From assembly GCF_001746295.1 (NCBI RefSeq), contig NZ_MJAH01000014.1, forward strand, positions 1-59,668: a stretch of DNA of 59,668 bases. The letters are read 5' to 3'. The translations under genes were made by a program, and so were the position numbers. Below, piece after piece: positions 26,159-34,003 of the stretch. Numbering within the stretch: the stretch's first letter is position 1; each line of letters starts with the position of its first letter. Source of the stretch: Streptomyces sp. LUP47B. GTDB lineage: Bacteria > Actinomycetota > Actinomycetes > Streptomycetales > Streptomycetaceae. A model generated the notes under the pieces. That model worked only from the letters and a program-made list of their open reading frames with translations, did no database searches and had not been told where the DNA came from.

Positions 26159-26209
26159 TGTTATTACCTGACTGACAGCGCACGGCTCTTGAGCAGGAGG
26201 CACCCCACC

Positions 26210-27310
26210 GTGGCGGAAGACGAGATCCGAGGTACCGCACAGGGCACCGCCCCCGTACCTCTCTCGGTACTCGACCTGGTCACCGTCGGCGCCGGACGCA
26301 CGGCCTCCGACGCCCTGCGCACCAGCGTCGCCATCGCCAAGCTCACCGAGTCCCGGGGCTTCCACCGCTACTGGATCGCCGAGCACCACTCCATGCCGGG
26401 CGTGGCGTCCTCGTCCCCTGCGGTGATCCTGGCCCACCTCGCCGCCCACACCACCCGTATCCGGCTCGGCTCGGGCGGTGTCATGCTCCCCAACCACGCT
26501 CCGCTGGTGATCGCGGAGCAGTTCGGCACGCTGGAGGCGATGGCCCCGGGACGGGTCGACCTGGGCCTCGGCCGGGCCCCCGGCACGGACGGCGCCACCG
26601 CGGCCGCCCTGCGCCGCAGCGACCGGCTGAACGAGGGCGCCGACGACTTCCCCCAGCAGCTCGCCGAACTCACCCGCTTCCTGGACGACGACTTCCCCGA
26701 CGGCCACCCCTACCGCCGTATCCACGCCGTACCCGGCCCCGTCCAGGCGACCTCACCCGGCGGCGTCCAGTCCCCGCACCGCCCGCCGATCTGGCTGCTC
26801 GGCTCCTCCGGCTTCAGCGCCCAGCTGGCCGGCTCCCTCGGCCTGCCGTTCGCCTTCGCGCACCACTTCTCGGCGCAGAACACCGTCCCGGCCCTGGACC
26901 TGTATCGCGAGTCCTTCCGGCCCTCCGCGGTCCTCGACGAGCCGTACGCCCTCATCGGCGTCTCCGCCCTCGCCACCGACGACGAGAAGGAGGCCCGCCG
27001 CCAGGTCCGCGCCGCCGCGCTCAACATGATCCGGCTGCGCACCGGCCGCCCCGGCCTGGTCCCCACCCCGGAAGAGGCGGAGGCCTACGAGTTCAGCCCC
27101 ATGGAGGAGGAGTTCGCGAACTCCTGGAACGCCAACGTCATCCACGGCACCGCCGACGAGGTCCGCTCCGGCCTCGACGAACTCCACAAGCGCACCGGCG
27201 CCGACGAGTTGATGCTCACGGGCAACGCGCACAGCGGTGACATACGCCTGCGCTCCTACGAACTCGTCGCGGACGCCTACGGACTGCCCACGGCCCCTGC
27301 GGTCTCCTAG
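26210..27310 (+). CDS. LLM-class flavin-dependent oxidoreductase
   Basis: 366 residues, luciferase-like TIM barrel: RYWIAEHHSMPGVASSSP, LGSGGVMLPNHAPLVIAEQFG, VDLGLGRAPGTD, LPFAFAHHFS. These use FMNH2 or F420 to oxidise diverse substrates; the substrate is unknown. GTG 26210 is preceded by AGGAGG at 9 bases. The stop TAG overlaps the stop of the convergent GGDEF-EAL gene (shared CTAG), leaving no space for a terminator. Confidence 0.87.
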   Translation: MAEDEIRGTAQGTAPVPLSVLDLVTVGAGRTASDALRTSVAIAKLTESRGFHRYWIAEHHSMPGVASSSPAVILAHLAAHTTRIRLGSGGVMLPNHAPLVIAEQFGTLEAMAPGRVDLGLGRAPGTDGATAAALRRSDRLNEGADDFPQQLAELTRFLDDDFPDGHPYRRIHAVPGPVQATSPGGVQSPHRPPIWLLGSSGFSAQLAGSLGLPFAFAHHFSAQNTVPALDLYRESFRPSAVLDEPYALIGVSALATDDEKEARRQVRAAALNMIRLRTGRPGLVPTPEEAEAYEFSPMEEEFANSWNANVIHGTADEVRSGLDELHKRTGADELMLTGNAHSGDIRLRSYELVADAYGLPTAPAVS

Positions 27311-29121
27311 GCCTTCACGCCCATCAGCCCGGAGATACGATCAGGCGACACCGGCCGCGAGTACAGCCAGCCCTGCCCGGTGTCGCAGCCGATCCGGCGC
27401 AGGCGGCTGGCCTGTGCCGAGGTCTCGACGCACTCCGCGGTGACGGTGAGGCCGAGACGGTGGGCGAGCTGGATCATCGCCTCGACGACGACCTCGTCGG
27501 CCGGGTTCGGGGGAACGCCCTCGCCCTCGTACTGGAAGCCGCGCACGAAGGAGCCGTCCAGTTTCAGGACGGAGACCGGGAGGCGGCTGAGGTAGGCGAG
27601 GTTCGAGTAGCCCGTGCCGAAGTCGTCGATCGCGATGCCGACGCCCATGTCGCTCAGCGCCTGGAGGGCCTGCAACGGGCGGCCCGCCGAGCCCATCACC
27701 GCCGACTCGGTGAGCTCGAGCTGGAGGAGGTGGGGCGCCAGACCGGTCTCCGCAAGGGTCTTGGCCACGTCCGCGACCAGGTCGGAGTCCCATACCTGAC
27801 GGACCGCCACATTGACGCTGACGAAGATCGGCGGCTCGTCGGGGTGGTCGAGCTGCCACTGACGGGCCTGGCGGCAGGCGGTGACGAGGATCCAGCGGCC
27901 CAGCGGGACGATCGAGCCGTCCTCCTCGGCCAGTGCGATGAACCGATTCGGCGTCAGCATCCCGAACTGCGGGTGATTCCAGCGCACCAGCGCCTCGACC
28001 CCGCGCAGCCGGCCGTCCTCCATGCCCACCAGCGGCTGGTACTCCAGCTGGAACTCGCCGCGCTCGATGGCCGGGCGGAGCGTGGAGGCGAGGGCCTGGC
28101 GGGTCATGCGGTGGGCGTTGCGCTCGGGGTCGAAGAGCGTCCAGCGGTCCCGGCCGTCCGCCTTGGCCCAGTACAGCGTGGTGTCGGCGGCCTGCATCAG
28201 ACCCGTCGCCGAGGTGCCCTCCGCCTGCCGCTCGACGACCCCGATCGACGCCGACACCGACATCCGGTGGCCGGAGACGTCGAAGGGCGCCTGGACGGCC
28301 TTCAGCAGGGACTCGGCGAGATCGGCGAGCTGTTCGGTGCCCGTGGAGTCCTCGACGAGCAGCGCGAACTCGTCGCCGCCCAGCCTCGCCACCAGGGGAG
28401 CGGTCGCCCGCCCCTGGCCGGCCGCGTCCGCGCAGCGCGTGAGCCGCTCGGCGACGGCGGCCAGCAGCCGGTCGCCGACCCGGTGGCCGAGGGTGTCGTT
28501 GACGGCCTGGAACCCGTCGAGGTCCAGATAGCACAGCCCGATCCTGCCCGTGCCGCCCTGCTCGTACGACTCCGGCTCCAGCGCGGCCGTCAGCCGTTCG
28601 AAGAACAGTGTGCGGTTGGGCAGCCGGGTCACCGGGTCGTGCATCTGCAAGTGCCGCAGCCGAGCCTGGAGTTCACGGCGGGCGGTGATGTCGGCGACGG
28701 ACAGCAGGACGCCGGGGGAGCCCTGGGAGTCTTCGGCCAGGGGAGTGATGGTGATCTGCGCCCACATCGAGTGTCCGTCGGGATGCTTGAGCCGCCGCTT
28801 GCAGCGCAGTTTCGCCTGCCGGCCGCGCAGCACCTCGCGGTAGGAGTGCCAGGTGCGGGCGTCCGAGGCCAGATCCACCAGGTCGGCGGCCTGGGCCCCG
28901 GCCAGCTCCTCCGGCACGGCGCCGAGCAGCTCGCCGAAGGCAGGGTTGGCGTCGACGACCGTGCCCTCGCGGTCCACCACGGCCATGGCCAGCGGCGCCG
29001 CCGCGAACGCGGCACGGTGCGTCGGGGGCTCGGTACGAGCAGGTGTCGTGATGTCACTCTCTGTTACGGCCGACCCGTCGAGGTCTGCCGCGGGCGCCGG
29101 CCCTTCGGACGTTCCGTTCAC
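27307..29121 (-). CDS. cdgA: PAS-GGDEF-EAL cyclic di-GMP enzyme, probable CdgA
   Basis: 604 residues. PAS domain about 30-150, GGDEF about 170-330 with intact GGDEF (RLGGDEFALL), EAL about 345-600 with EALVRWNHP, DDFGTGYSNL and KLDGSF. Both active sites look intact, so it could make and break c-di-GMP. GTG 29121 chosen because GGGAG lies 6 bases upstream. A perfect BldD-type box about 170 bases upstream and the position relative to the csl and ceb loci point to CdgA, a known BldD-target diguanylate cyclase; the symbol rests on that context. Confidence 0.82.
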   Translation of the reverse strand: MNGTSEGPAPAADLDGSAVTESDITTPARTEPPTHRAAFAAAPLAMAVVDREGTVVDANPAFGELLGAVPEELAGAQAADLVDLASDARTWHSYREVLRGRQAKLRCKRRLKHPDGHSMWAQITITPLAEDSQGSPGVLLSVADITARRELQARLRHLQMHDPVTRLPNRTLFFERLTAALEPESYEQGGTGRIGLCYLDLDGFQAVNDTLGHRVGDRLLAAVAERLTRCADAAGQGRATAPLVARLGGDEFALLVEDSTGTEQLADLAESLLKAVQAPFDVSGHRMSVSASIGVVERQAEGTSATGLMQAADTTLYWAKADGRDRWTLFDPERNAHRMTRQALASTLRPAIERGEFQLEYQPLVGMEDGRLRGVEALVRWNHPQFGMLTPNRFIALAEEDGSIVPLGRWILVTACRQARQWQLDHPDEPPIFVSVNVAVRQVWDSDLVADVAKTLAETGLAPHLLQLELTESAVMGSAGRPLQALQALSDMGVGIAIDDFGTGYSNLAYLSRLPVSVLKLDGSFVRGFQYEGEGVPPNPADEVVVEAMIQLAHRLGLTVTAECVETSAQASRLRRIGCDTGQGWLYSRPVSPDRISGLMGVKA

Positions 29122-29436
29122 CGCTAGCTCCCGCAGTGCACTCGATCGCTGTCCGCGCAGGAAAGTGTGCCGATCATAGAGGCTGCCTTCGGGCCCTTCC
29201 AGCCATTGCCCAGTCTGGAGGACCGGCAACCCCTTCTGGCAGATCGTTTCTGCCCGCAGCTGGACGGGTTCTTGGGGCCTGGGACCGGTTGTGACGTTCC
29301 GTGAGCGATTCGGGGGTGTCGGCCGGTCCGGCAGGTCACGCCGTCTCACTCGTCCGGTGCAGATAAACAGGGCGTACCCCTGCAAAACCACACAGGCTGG
29401 GTGCGGTATCCCGTGAAACCGCTCCCGGAGGTCCCG
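29122..29436. other. divergent promoter region between cdgA and the M6 protease
   Basis: 315 bases holding the promoters of both genes and the BldD box at 29292-29304. No further gene or repeat seen. Confidence 0.5.
29292..29304. promoter_or_regulatory. BldD box upstream of cdgA
   Basis: tgacgttccgtga fits the BldD consensus TNAC-N5-GTNA with no mismatch. BldD with tetrameric c-di-GMP represses developmental genes and c-di-GMP enzymes, so a feedback loop on this GGDEF-EAL gene is expected. Confidence 0.7.
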
Positions 29437-30690
29437 TTGCCGCGCCCGTTTCCGCGCACACTCCCGCGCCCCCGACTGCGCAGCTCCGCCGCCGTGTTCA
29501 CCACCATGGCGGCCCTCGCCTCCACCTCCCTCGTCACCGGCCCCTCGGCCGCCGAACCCTTCCTGTCGGCGCCCTGCACCCTGGAACGCACCGAGGCCCA
29601 CCACTCGGAGGGCCTCGACACCTGGAACACCGCCTATCCGCGCCCGGCCCGCGCCCTCGACGCGGTCATGGTCTTCCTGTCCTTCCCGGACGCCAGGCCG
29701 ACGACCGCCCCCGCCCAGCTGGCCGCCGATCACTTCCCCGCCACCACCCGCTTCTTCCAGCACGCCTCCTACGGCCGCTTCACCCTGCGCCCGCACCCGC
29801 TGCGGCACTGGATCCGGATGCCACGCCCGTCGACGGCCTACGCCATACAGCGCGACTGGAGCGCCGCGGACCGGGGTGCCTATCTGCGCGACGCGCTCGC
29901 CGCGGCCGACGGGCAGGTCGACTTCTCGCGCTACGACGTCGTCTACTTCGTCGCCGACCCGGACGCGCCCGGCGTCGACTCGGACGCCACGAAGGTCGTC
30001 AACCTGGACACACCGCTGCGCGCCGACGGCACGGACATCCGCCGGGTGGTCACCGTCTTCGAGAAGCACCCGCCGGACCGGCTGGTGCTGGCCCATGAGA
30101 CAGGGCACGTGTTCGACCTGCCGGATCTCTACCACCGGCCGATGGACGGCAAGGGCGACTGGGACACCTATGTCGGCGACTGGGACCTGATGGGCAGCCA
30201 GTTCGGGCTCGCTCCCGATCTGTTCGCCTGGCACAAGTGGAAGCTGGGCTGGCTGGAGCGGCGGCAGGTGGTGTGCGTACGGGGGCCGAAACCGACGCGG
30301 CTGACGCTGGAGCCGCTGGGGACCGGTCCCGGCAACGCGGGGATCTTCGGGCCGGGTCGCGGCACCAAGCTCGCGGTCGTGCGCACCGGGGCCGACAGTG
30401 CGCTCGCCTTCGAGGCCCGTGCGGCGACGGGCGACGACGACGCGGCCTGCCGGCAGGGCGTGCTGATCTACCGCGTCCACAGCGGCGCCGCGTCCGGCGG
30501 CGGCCCGATCCAGGTGATCGACGCCCACCCCCGCACCGAGGCCTGCTGGGAGAACTCCGTCTACCCACCCCTCGCGGACGCCCCCGTCGACACCGGCGAG
30601 ACCTTCACGGTCCCGGGCGAACACGTACGCGTAACGGTGACGGGACGAACGGCGTCGGGGGCGTGGAATGTGGAGATCGCGCTCGGGTGA
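29437..30690 (+). CDS. secreted M6-family metalloprotease-like protein
   Basis: 417 residues from TTG 29437, which has GGAGG at 5 bases; GTG codons at 29401 and 29413 are alternatives. Signal peptide ends near PSAA-EP. Zinc site HETGHVFDLPD (His220, Glu221, His224, third ligand Asp or a following His), then WDLMGSQFG and WHKWKLGWL, as in M6 (immune inhibitor A-like) peptidases. Exported protease. The stop codon lies within a 111-bp unit that is repeated three times. Confidence 0.82.
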   Translation: MPRPFPRTLPRPRLRSSAAVFTTMAALASTSLVTGPSAAEPFLSAPCTLERTEAHHSEGLDTWNTAYPRPARALDAVMVFLSFPDARPTTAPAQLAADHFPATTRFFQHASYGRFTLRPHPLRHWIRMPRPSTAYAIQRDWSAADRGAYLRDALAAADGQVDFSRYDVVYFVADPDAPGVDSDATKVVNLDTPLRADGTDIRRVVTVFEKHPPDRLVLAHETGHVFDLPDLYHRPMDGKGDWDTYVGDWDLMGSQFGLAPDLFAWHKWKLGWLERRQVVCVRGPKPTRLTLEPLGTGPGNAGIFGPGRGTKLAVVRTGADSALAFEARAATGDDDAACRQGVLIYRVHSGAASGGGPIQVIDAHPRTEACWENSVYPPLADAPVDTGETFTVPGEHVRVTVTGRTASGAWNVEIALG

Positions 30691-31013
30691 CTTCCCGGCC
30701 GACGGTTCGGTGGGCCAGGGGGTGTGGGTGGCGGAGCCCCCGCAACGCGCGGCGCAGCCGCGCAGAAACGACGGTGGCGAGGCCGGTTCGCGCTCGGGTG
30801 ACTTCCCGGCCGACGGCCCGGTGGGCCAGGGGGTATGGGTGGCGGAGCCCCCGCAACGCGCGGCGCGGCCGCGCAGATGCGACGGTGGCGAGGCCGGTTC
30901 GCGCTCGGGTGACTTCCCGGCCGACGGCCCGGTGGGTCAGGGGGTGTGGGTGGCGGAGCCCCTACAACGCGCGGCGCAGCCGCGCAGAAACGACGATGGC
31001 GAGGCCGGTTCGC
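30681..31013. repeat. 111-bp tandem repeat, three copies, at the M6 protease 3' end
   Basis: Units begin gctcgggtgacttcccgg at 30681, 30792 and 30903 with exact 111-bp spacing. Each contains the protease's last codons and stop, a GC-rich spacer and the 5' arm of the tRNA-Lys 3 terminator hairpin. The period is a multiple of three, which opens a false 37-residue-repeat frame. No other gene in 30691-31046. Confidence 0.9.
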
Positions 31014-31040
31014 GCTTTCCGCGAACACGCCTCGCCATCG
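30994..31040 (-). terminator. hairpin terminator after tRNA-Lys 3
   Basis: 11-bp stem CGATGGCGAGG/CCTCGCCATCG with an inner 7-bp stem gttcgcg/cgcgaac, six bases beyond the tRNA 3' end. It may also stop the converging protease transcript. Confidence 0.75.
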
Positions 31041-31046
31041 ACATCG

Positions 31047-31120
31047 TGCGCCGCCAGGGACTCGAACCCCGGACCCGCTGATTAAGAGTCAGCTGCTCTA
31101 ACCAACTGAGCTAGCGGCGC
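31047..31120 (-). tRNA. tRNA-Lys (anticodon CTT), copy 3
   Basis: 74 bases, same sequence as copies 1 and 2. Its first ten bases contain the stop codon of the gene at 31111-31701. No truncated tRNA copies at this locus. Confidence 0.97.
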
Positions 31121-31701
31121 TTGCTGACGTCGTAGACCTTAGCATCCTGATCGGCGGGGGGAAAAATCGATATCCGCACGGCGGCGCGAGCCGCCCGTAC
31201 CGCCGCCCAGAGCAGGATTTCCGGGCCCGGCAGCCAGGGATGGCGGGTGTCGGGGGCGACCAGCCAGCGGGAGGCCGACGCGGATTTCGGGGTGCTCAGC
31301 GGGGCCGGAACGGTGACCGCGTCGCCGATGCCGTGGCACAGCAGCGGCGGGATCGCGGCCGTACGGCCCATCTCCTCCCACCGCAGCAGCGACGGCAGCC
31401 GCTGAGCCGTGCCGGGCGCCGCGAACAGCAGCATCCGGGCCCGGAGCATCGCCACCGGTCCCGAGCCCGGCCCCTCCTCCCACAGCCGGTCGAGCATCCG
31501 GCGCCCGAAGATCGCGGGGGCGCTGACCACGTCGAAGGCCGTGCCGCACGGCAGTACCACCGGGGCCGCGGGGCGCTCCTCCCAGAACGCCAGGGTGCTG
31601 CGCGGGTACGTCCCCGCCGAGGCGAGCCAGGCGGCCCCGTCCGCGGTGACGCCCGAGACGTCGAAGCGTGTGTCGGAGAACGGTTCCTCGCGAGTGCTCA
31701 T
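31111..31701 (-). CDS. Prim-Pol-like (DNA primase/polymerase N-terminal-like) protein, tentative
   Basis: 196 residues. The conserved block ADGAAWLASAGTYPRST, VLPCGTAFDVVSAPAIFGRR and LLFAAPGTAQRLPSLLRWEE is a Streptomyces family usually annotated as bifunctional primase/polymerase-like, though I cannot see a clear catalytic acidic set. The last codons KRR and stop are read from the 5' end of tRNA-Lys 3, so the mRNA runs into the tRNA. Function uncertain. Confidence 0.65.
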   Translation of the reverse strand: MSTREEPFSDTRFDVSGVTADGAAWLASAGTYPRSTLAFWEERPAAPVVLPCGTAFDVVSAPAIFGRRMLDRLWEEGPGSGPVAMLRARMLLFAAPGTAQRLPSLLRWEEMGRTAAIPPLLCHGIGDAVTVPAPLSTPKSASASRWLVAPDTRHPWLPGPEILLWAAVRAARAAVRISIFPPADQDAKVYDVSKRR

Positions 31702-31820
31702 GACGCCTACATCTACCCGGCGTGAGCAGGCAGTTCCGCAGAGTTGCGGGAAATCGGGACAGGAGGGACCGAGGAGGGGTATCTTGCCCGCCTGGCATAT
31801 GCCTCTGATTGTTTACGGGC

Positions 31821-32189
31821 TCACACCGGGTCGGCGTGCCCCGCCCCGCCCTCCACGCCACGCAGCAGATCCCGGCCGAACTCGACCATCTTCTTGGCGT
31901 AGTCCTCGGTCCACTCGGCGCGCTCGGCGATGTCGGCCGTCGTGAGCCGGTCGAAGCGCCTGGGGTCGGCCAACTGGGCCGCGGCCATCGCCTGGAACTC
32001 CACGGCGCGGTCCGCCGCCGCACGGAAGGCCTGCGCCAGCTCGGTGGACCGGCTCAGCAGCGCGCCAGGGTCGTCGATCGACTCGAGGTCGAAGAAGTGC
32101 TCCGGGTCGTCGGCCACCTGTGCGGGCTCGAACAGCAAGGGCGCGGGGCGCAGCCGCGGTTCGTTCCGACGCGGCGTGGGCTCCGCCAT
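31821..32189 (-). CDS. small cytoplasmic protein of unknown function
   Basis: 122 residues, acidic and helical (FFDLESIDDPGALLSRSTEL, LTTADIAERAEWTEDYAKKM). GAGGAGG 8 bases before ATG 32189. Not recognised; no signal peptide or membrane helix. It lies beyond the repeated 3' end of the helicase operon, on the same strand. Confidence 0.7.
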   Translation of the reverse strand: MAEPTPRRNEPRLRPAPLLFEPAQVADDPEHFFDLESIDDPGALLSRSTELAQAFRAAADRAVEFQAMAAAQLADPRRFDRLTTADIAERAEWTEDYAKKMVEFGRDLLRGVEGGAGHADPV

Positions 32190-32340
32190 GTCTTCATCCT
32201 CCTCGTACGTCGTCCGTAGCGACGGCCCATCTGTGCATGGGCCACCGTCCATTGTCCCGCGCCCGTGCAAGAGGGCGGGGCGCCTGCGGCGGTACCAAGT
32301 TCTACGGCCCGCGCGATGTTCCCGCTCACGGTCTCCAGGC

Positions 32341-32737
32341 CACCCGGTGCTCCGCCAGCCGTGCCAGTACCGCGTGGTTCGCCTCCCAGCCGTCCGGGCT
32401 GTTTCCATCGGCCGCCTCCGGCGGCGTGCCGGACTCCGTCCGGCGAGGGGCGGCGCTGAGCCGGATGCCCGCCGACCAGGTGCCCGGTGTGTCGATCACG
32501 ACCGCAAGACCACCCGGTGCTCCGCCAGCCGTGCCAGTACCGCGTGGTTCGCCTCCCAGCCGTCCGGGCTGTTTCCATCGGCCGCCTCCGGCTGCGTGCC
32601 GGACTCCGTCCGGCGAGGGGCGGCGCTGAGCCGGATGCCCGCCGACCAGGTGCCCGGTGTGTCGATCACGACCGCAAGACCACCCGGTGCTCCGCCAGCC
32701 GTGCCAGTACAGCGTGGTTCGCCTCCCAGCCGTCCGG
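32341..32737. repeat. 170-bp tandem repeat of the helicase 3' end
   Basis: Copies start at 32341, 32511 and 32681 with exact 170-bp spacing; the third is the true gene end (57 bp shared). Each unit carries the helicase's final 20 or so codons, its stop and about 100 downstream bases including a hairpin gccggac-tcc-gtccggc (32428-32444, 32598-32614). The region 32190-32665 holds nothing else. Confidence 0.9.
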
Positions 32738-34003
32738 AAACTTCACCAGGGTCCCCAGCTGGACCGGTTCCGTCGACGGGTAGTCGTCCAGGAGCTCGCT
32801 CACGCCCGCCCGGCACACCACGACGCACGCGTGGCGGTGCCGGGAGGTCAGGACGCACAGGCGGCCCGTCTCCAGGTGGAAGGCGGTGGCGTCGGGGCGG
32901 CCGGAGAGGGGGTGGAGCACGACCGTGACGTCGTACTCGCGGCCCTGGAGCCGGTTCGCGGTGTCGACGGTGACGTCCATGACGCCGAGGTCGGCGAGCG
33001 CCGCGCGGACGGCCGCCGCCTGGTCGCGGTGGGCCGTGCCCACGGCGATGCGGTCGGCGGTGAGGGGCGCGGGGTCCGGTGAGCGCTCCGACACGGCCGC
33101 CCCGCCCCGGTCCAGCAGCCGCCGTACGACGGTCGCGACGGCCCGTACCGCCTCGGGGTCCGTGCGCGGAGTGTGCCGAGCGGACAGCTCCAGCAGGCCC
33201 CAGCCGGACTCCGCCGCCGCGTCGATCACCCGGTCGGGGCCCGAGCCGTCCGAGGGGACGCCGAAGGTGAGCCGACGGTCGCCGTGGTCCGTGCCGCTGC
33301 GGAAGGGCGTGTACGGGTAGAAGGCGTCCGAGACCAGGGGCGCGGCCGAGGCGGGCAGCCGCCAGGACACCGGCAGGCGGTGCTGCGGCAGCTGCGGGTT
33401 GTGGGCCAGCAGGGTCGTGACCGCCGAGGCCGAGGGGTCGTACGACAGCCCCGCCCACTGCTCGCTGCCCACGATCGCGAACGGATCCAGCTGTCCCGGG
33501 TCGCCCACGAACAGCGCCCGCTCGAACAGCCCCGCCACCGCCAGCAGCGCGTCCGAGCGCATCTGGTACGCCTCGTCCACGATCGCGTGCGCCCACGGCT
33601 CGTCGACCTTCACATGACCCCACTTGGCGGCCGTGGAGATCACCACGGGCAGCCCGGTCAGGTCACCCGCCTTCGCCGACTTCCGTACGTTCGCCAGCGC
33701 GTCCAGCGCCTTGTCGTACGGGTCGGCGTCACTGCTGTGCAGGCGCCCGACCGGCAGTTCGGGGTTCTTCTCGGCGAGCCGCAGGACCAGGTCGTCCACC
33801 TGGGCGTTCGTCTGCGCCACGACCATCAGCGAGCGCCCCGCGTCGGCCAGTTCCAGCGCGGCACGCACGACGAGGGTGGACTTGCCGGCGCCGGGCGGGG
33901 AGTCGACGACGACACCGCGGTGGGTGCCGCGCAGGGTGTCGTGGAGGATCGCGTCGGTGGCCCGCGCGGCTTCGGCACCGGGGTCGAAGGTCCGGGTGGT
34001 CAC
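32666..34003 (-). CDS. superfamily 1 (Upf1/DNA2-like) AAA helicase
   Basis: 445 residues. Walker A PPGAGKS (36-42), motif II VDEAYQM, GDPGQLDPF (motif III), VSWRLP (motif IV), TANRLQGREYDVTVVLHP (motif V) and TSRHRHACVVVCR (motif VI), so a complete SF1 helicase core. ATG 34003 overlaps the upstream stop by 4 bases: third gene of the nuclease-unknown-helicase operon. Acts on DNA or RNA; context suggests DNA processing. Its 3' end is repeated downstream. Confidence 0.85.
   Translation of the reverse strand: MTTRTFDPGAEAARATDAILHDTLRGTHRGVVVDSPPGAGKSTLVVRAALELADAGRSLMVVAQTNAQVDDLVLRLAEKNPELPVGRLHSSDADPYDKALDALANVRKSAKAGDLTGLPVVISTAAKWGHVKVDEPWAHAIVDEAYQMRSDALLAVAGLFERALFVGDPGQLDPFAIVGSEQWAGLSYDPSASAVTTLLAHNPQLPQHRLPVSWRLPASAAPLVSDAFYPYTPFRSGTDHGDRRLTFGVPSDGSGPDRVIDAAAESGWGLLELSARHTPRTDPEAVRAVATVVRRLLDRGGAAVSERSPDPAPLTADRIAVGTAHRDQAAAVRAALADLGVMDVTVDTANRLQGREYDVTVVLHPLSGRPDATAFHLETGRLCVLTSRHRHACVVVCRAGVSELLDDYPSTEPVQLGTLVKFPDGWEANHAVLARLAEHRVVLRS

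Noticed and set aside
27307..30624. Single 1105-residue protein covering cdgA and the antisense of the M6 protease
   Set aside because: Everything upstream of 29121 is antisense to the protease and lacks motifs; GTG 29121 has a good ribosome site.
30668..31081. Protein with three 37-residue repeats
   Set aside because: The frame exists only because the 111-bp unit is a multiple of three. It starts inside the protease gene, ends in the tRNA and has no ribosome site.
32054..32578. Additional proteins sharing METARTAGRRTTRYWHG starts
   Set aside because: They come from the 170-bp repeats read in a shifted frame and are not independent genes.
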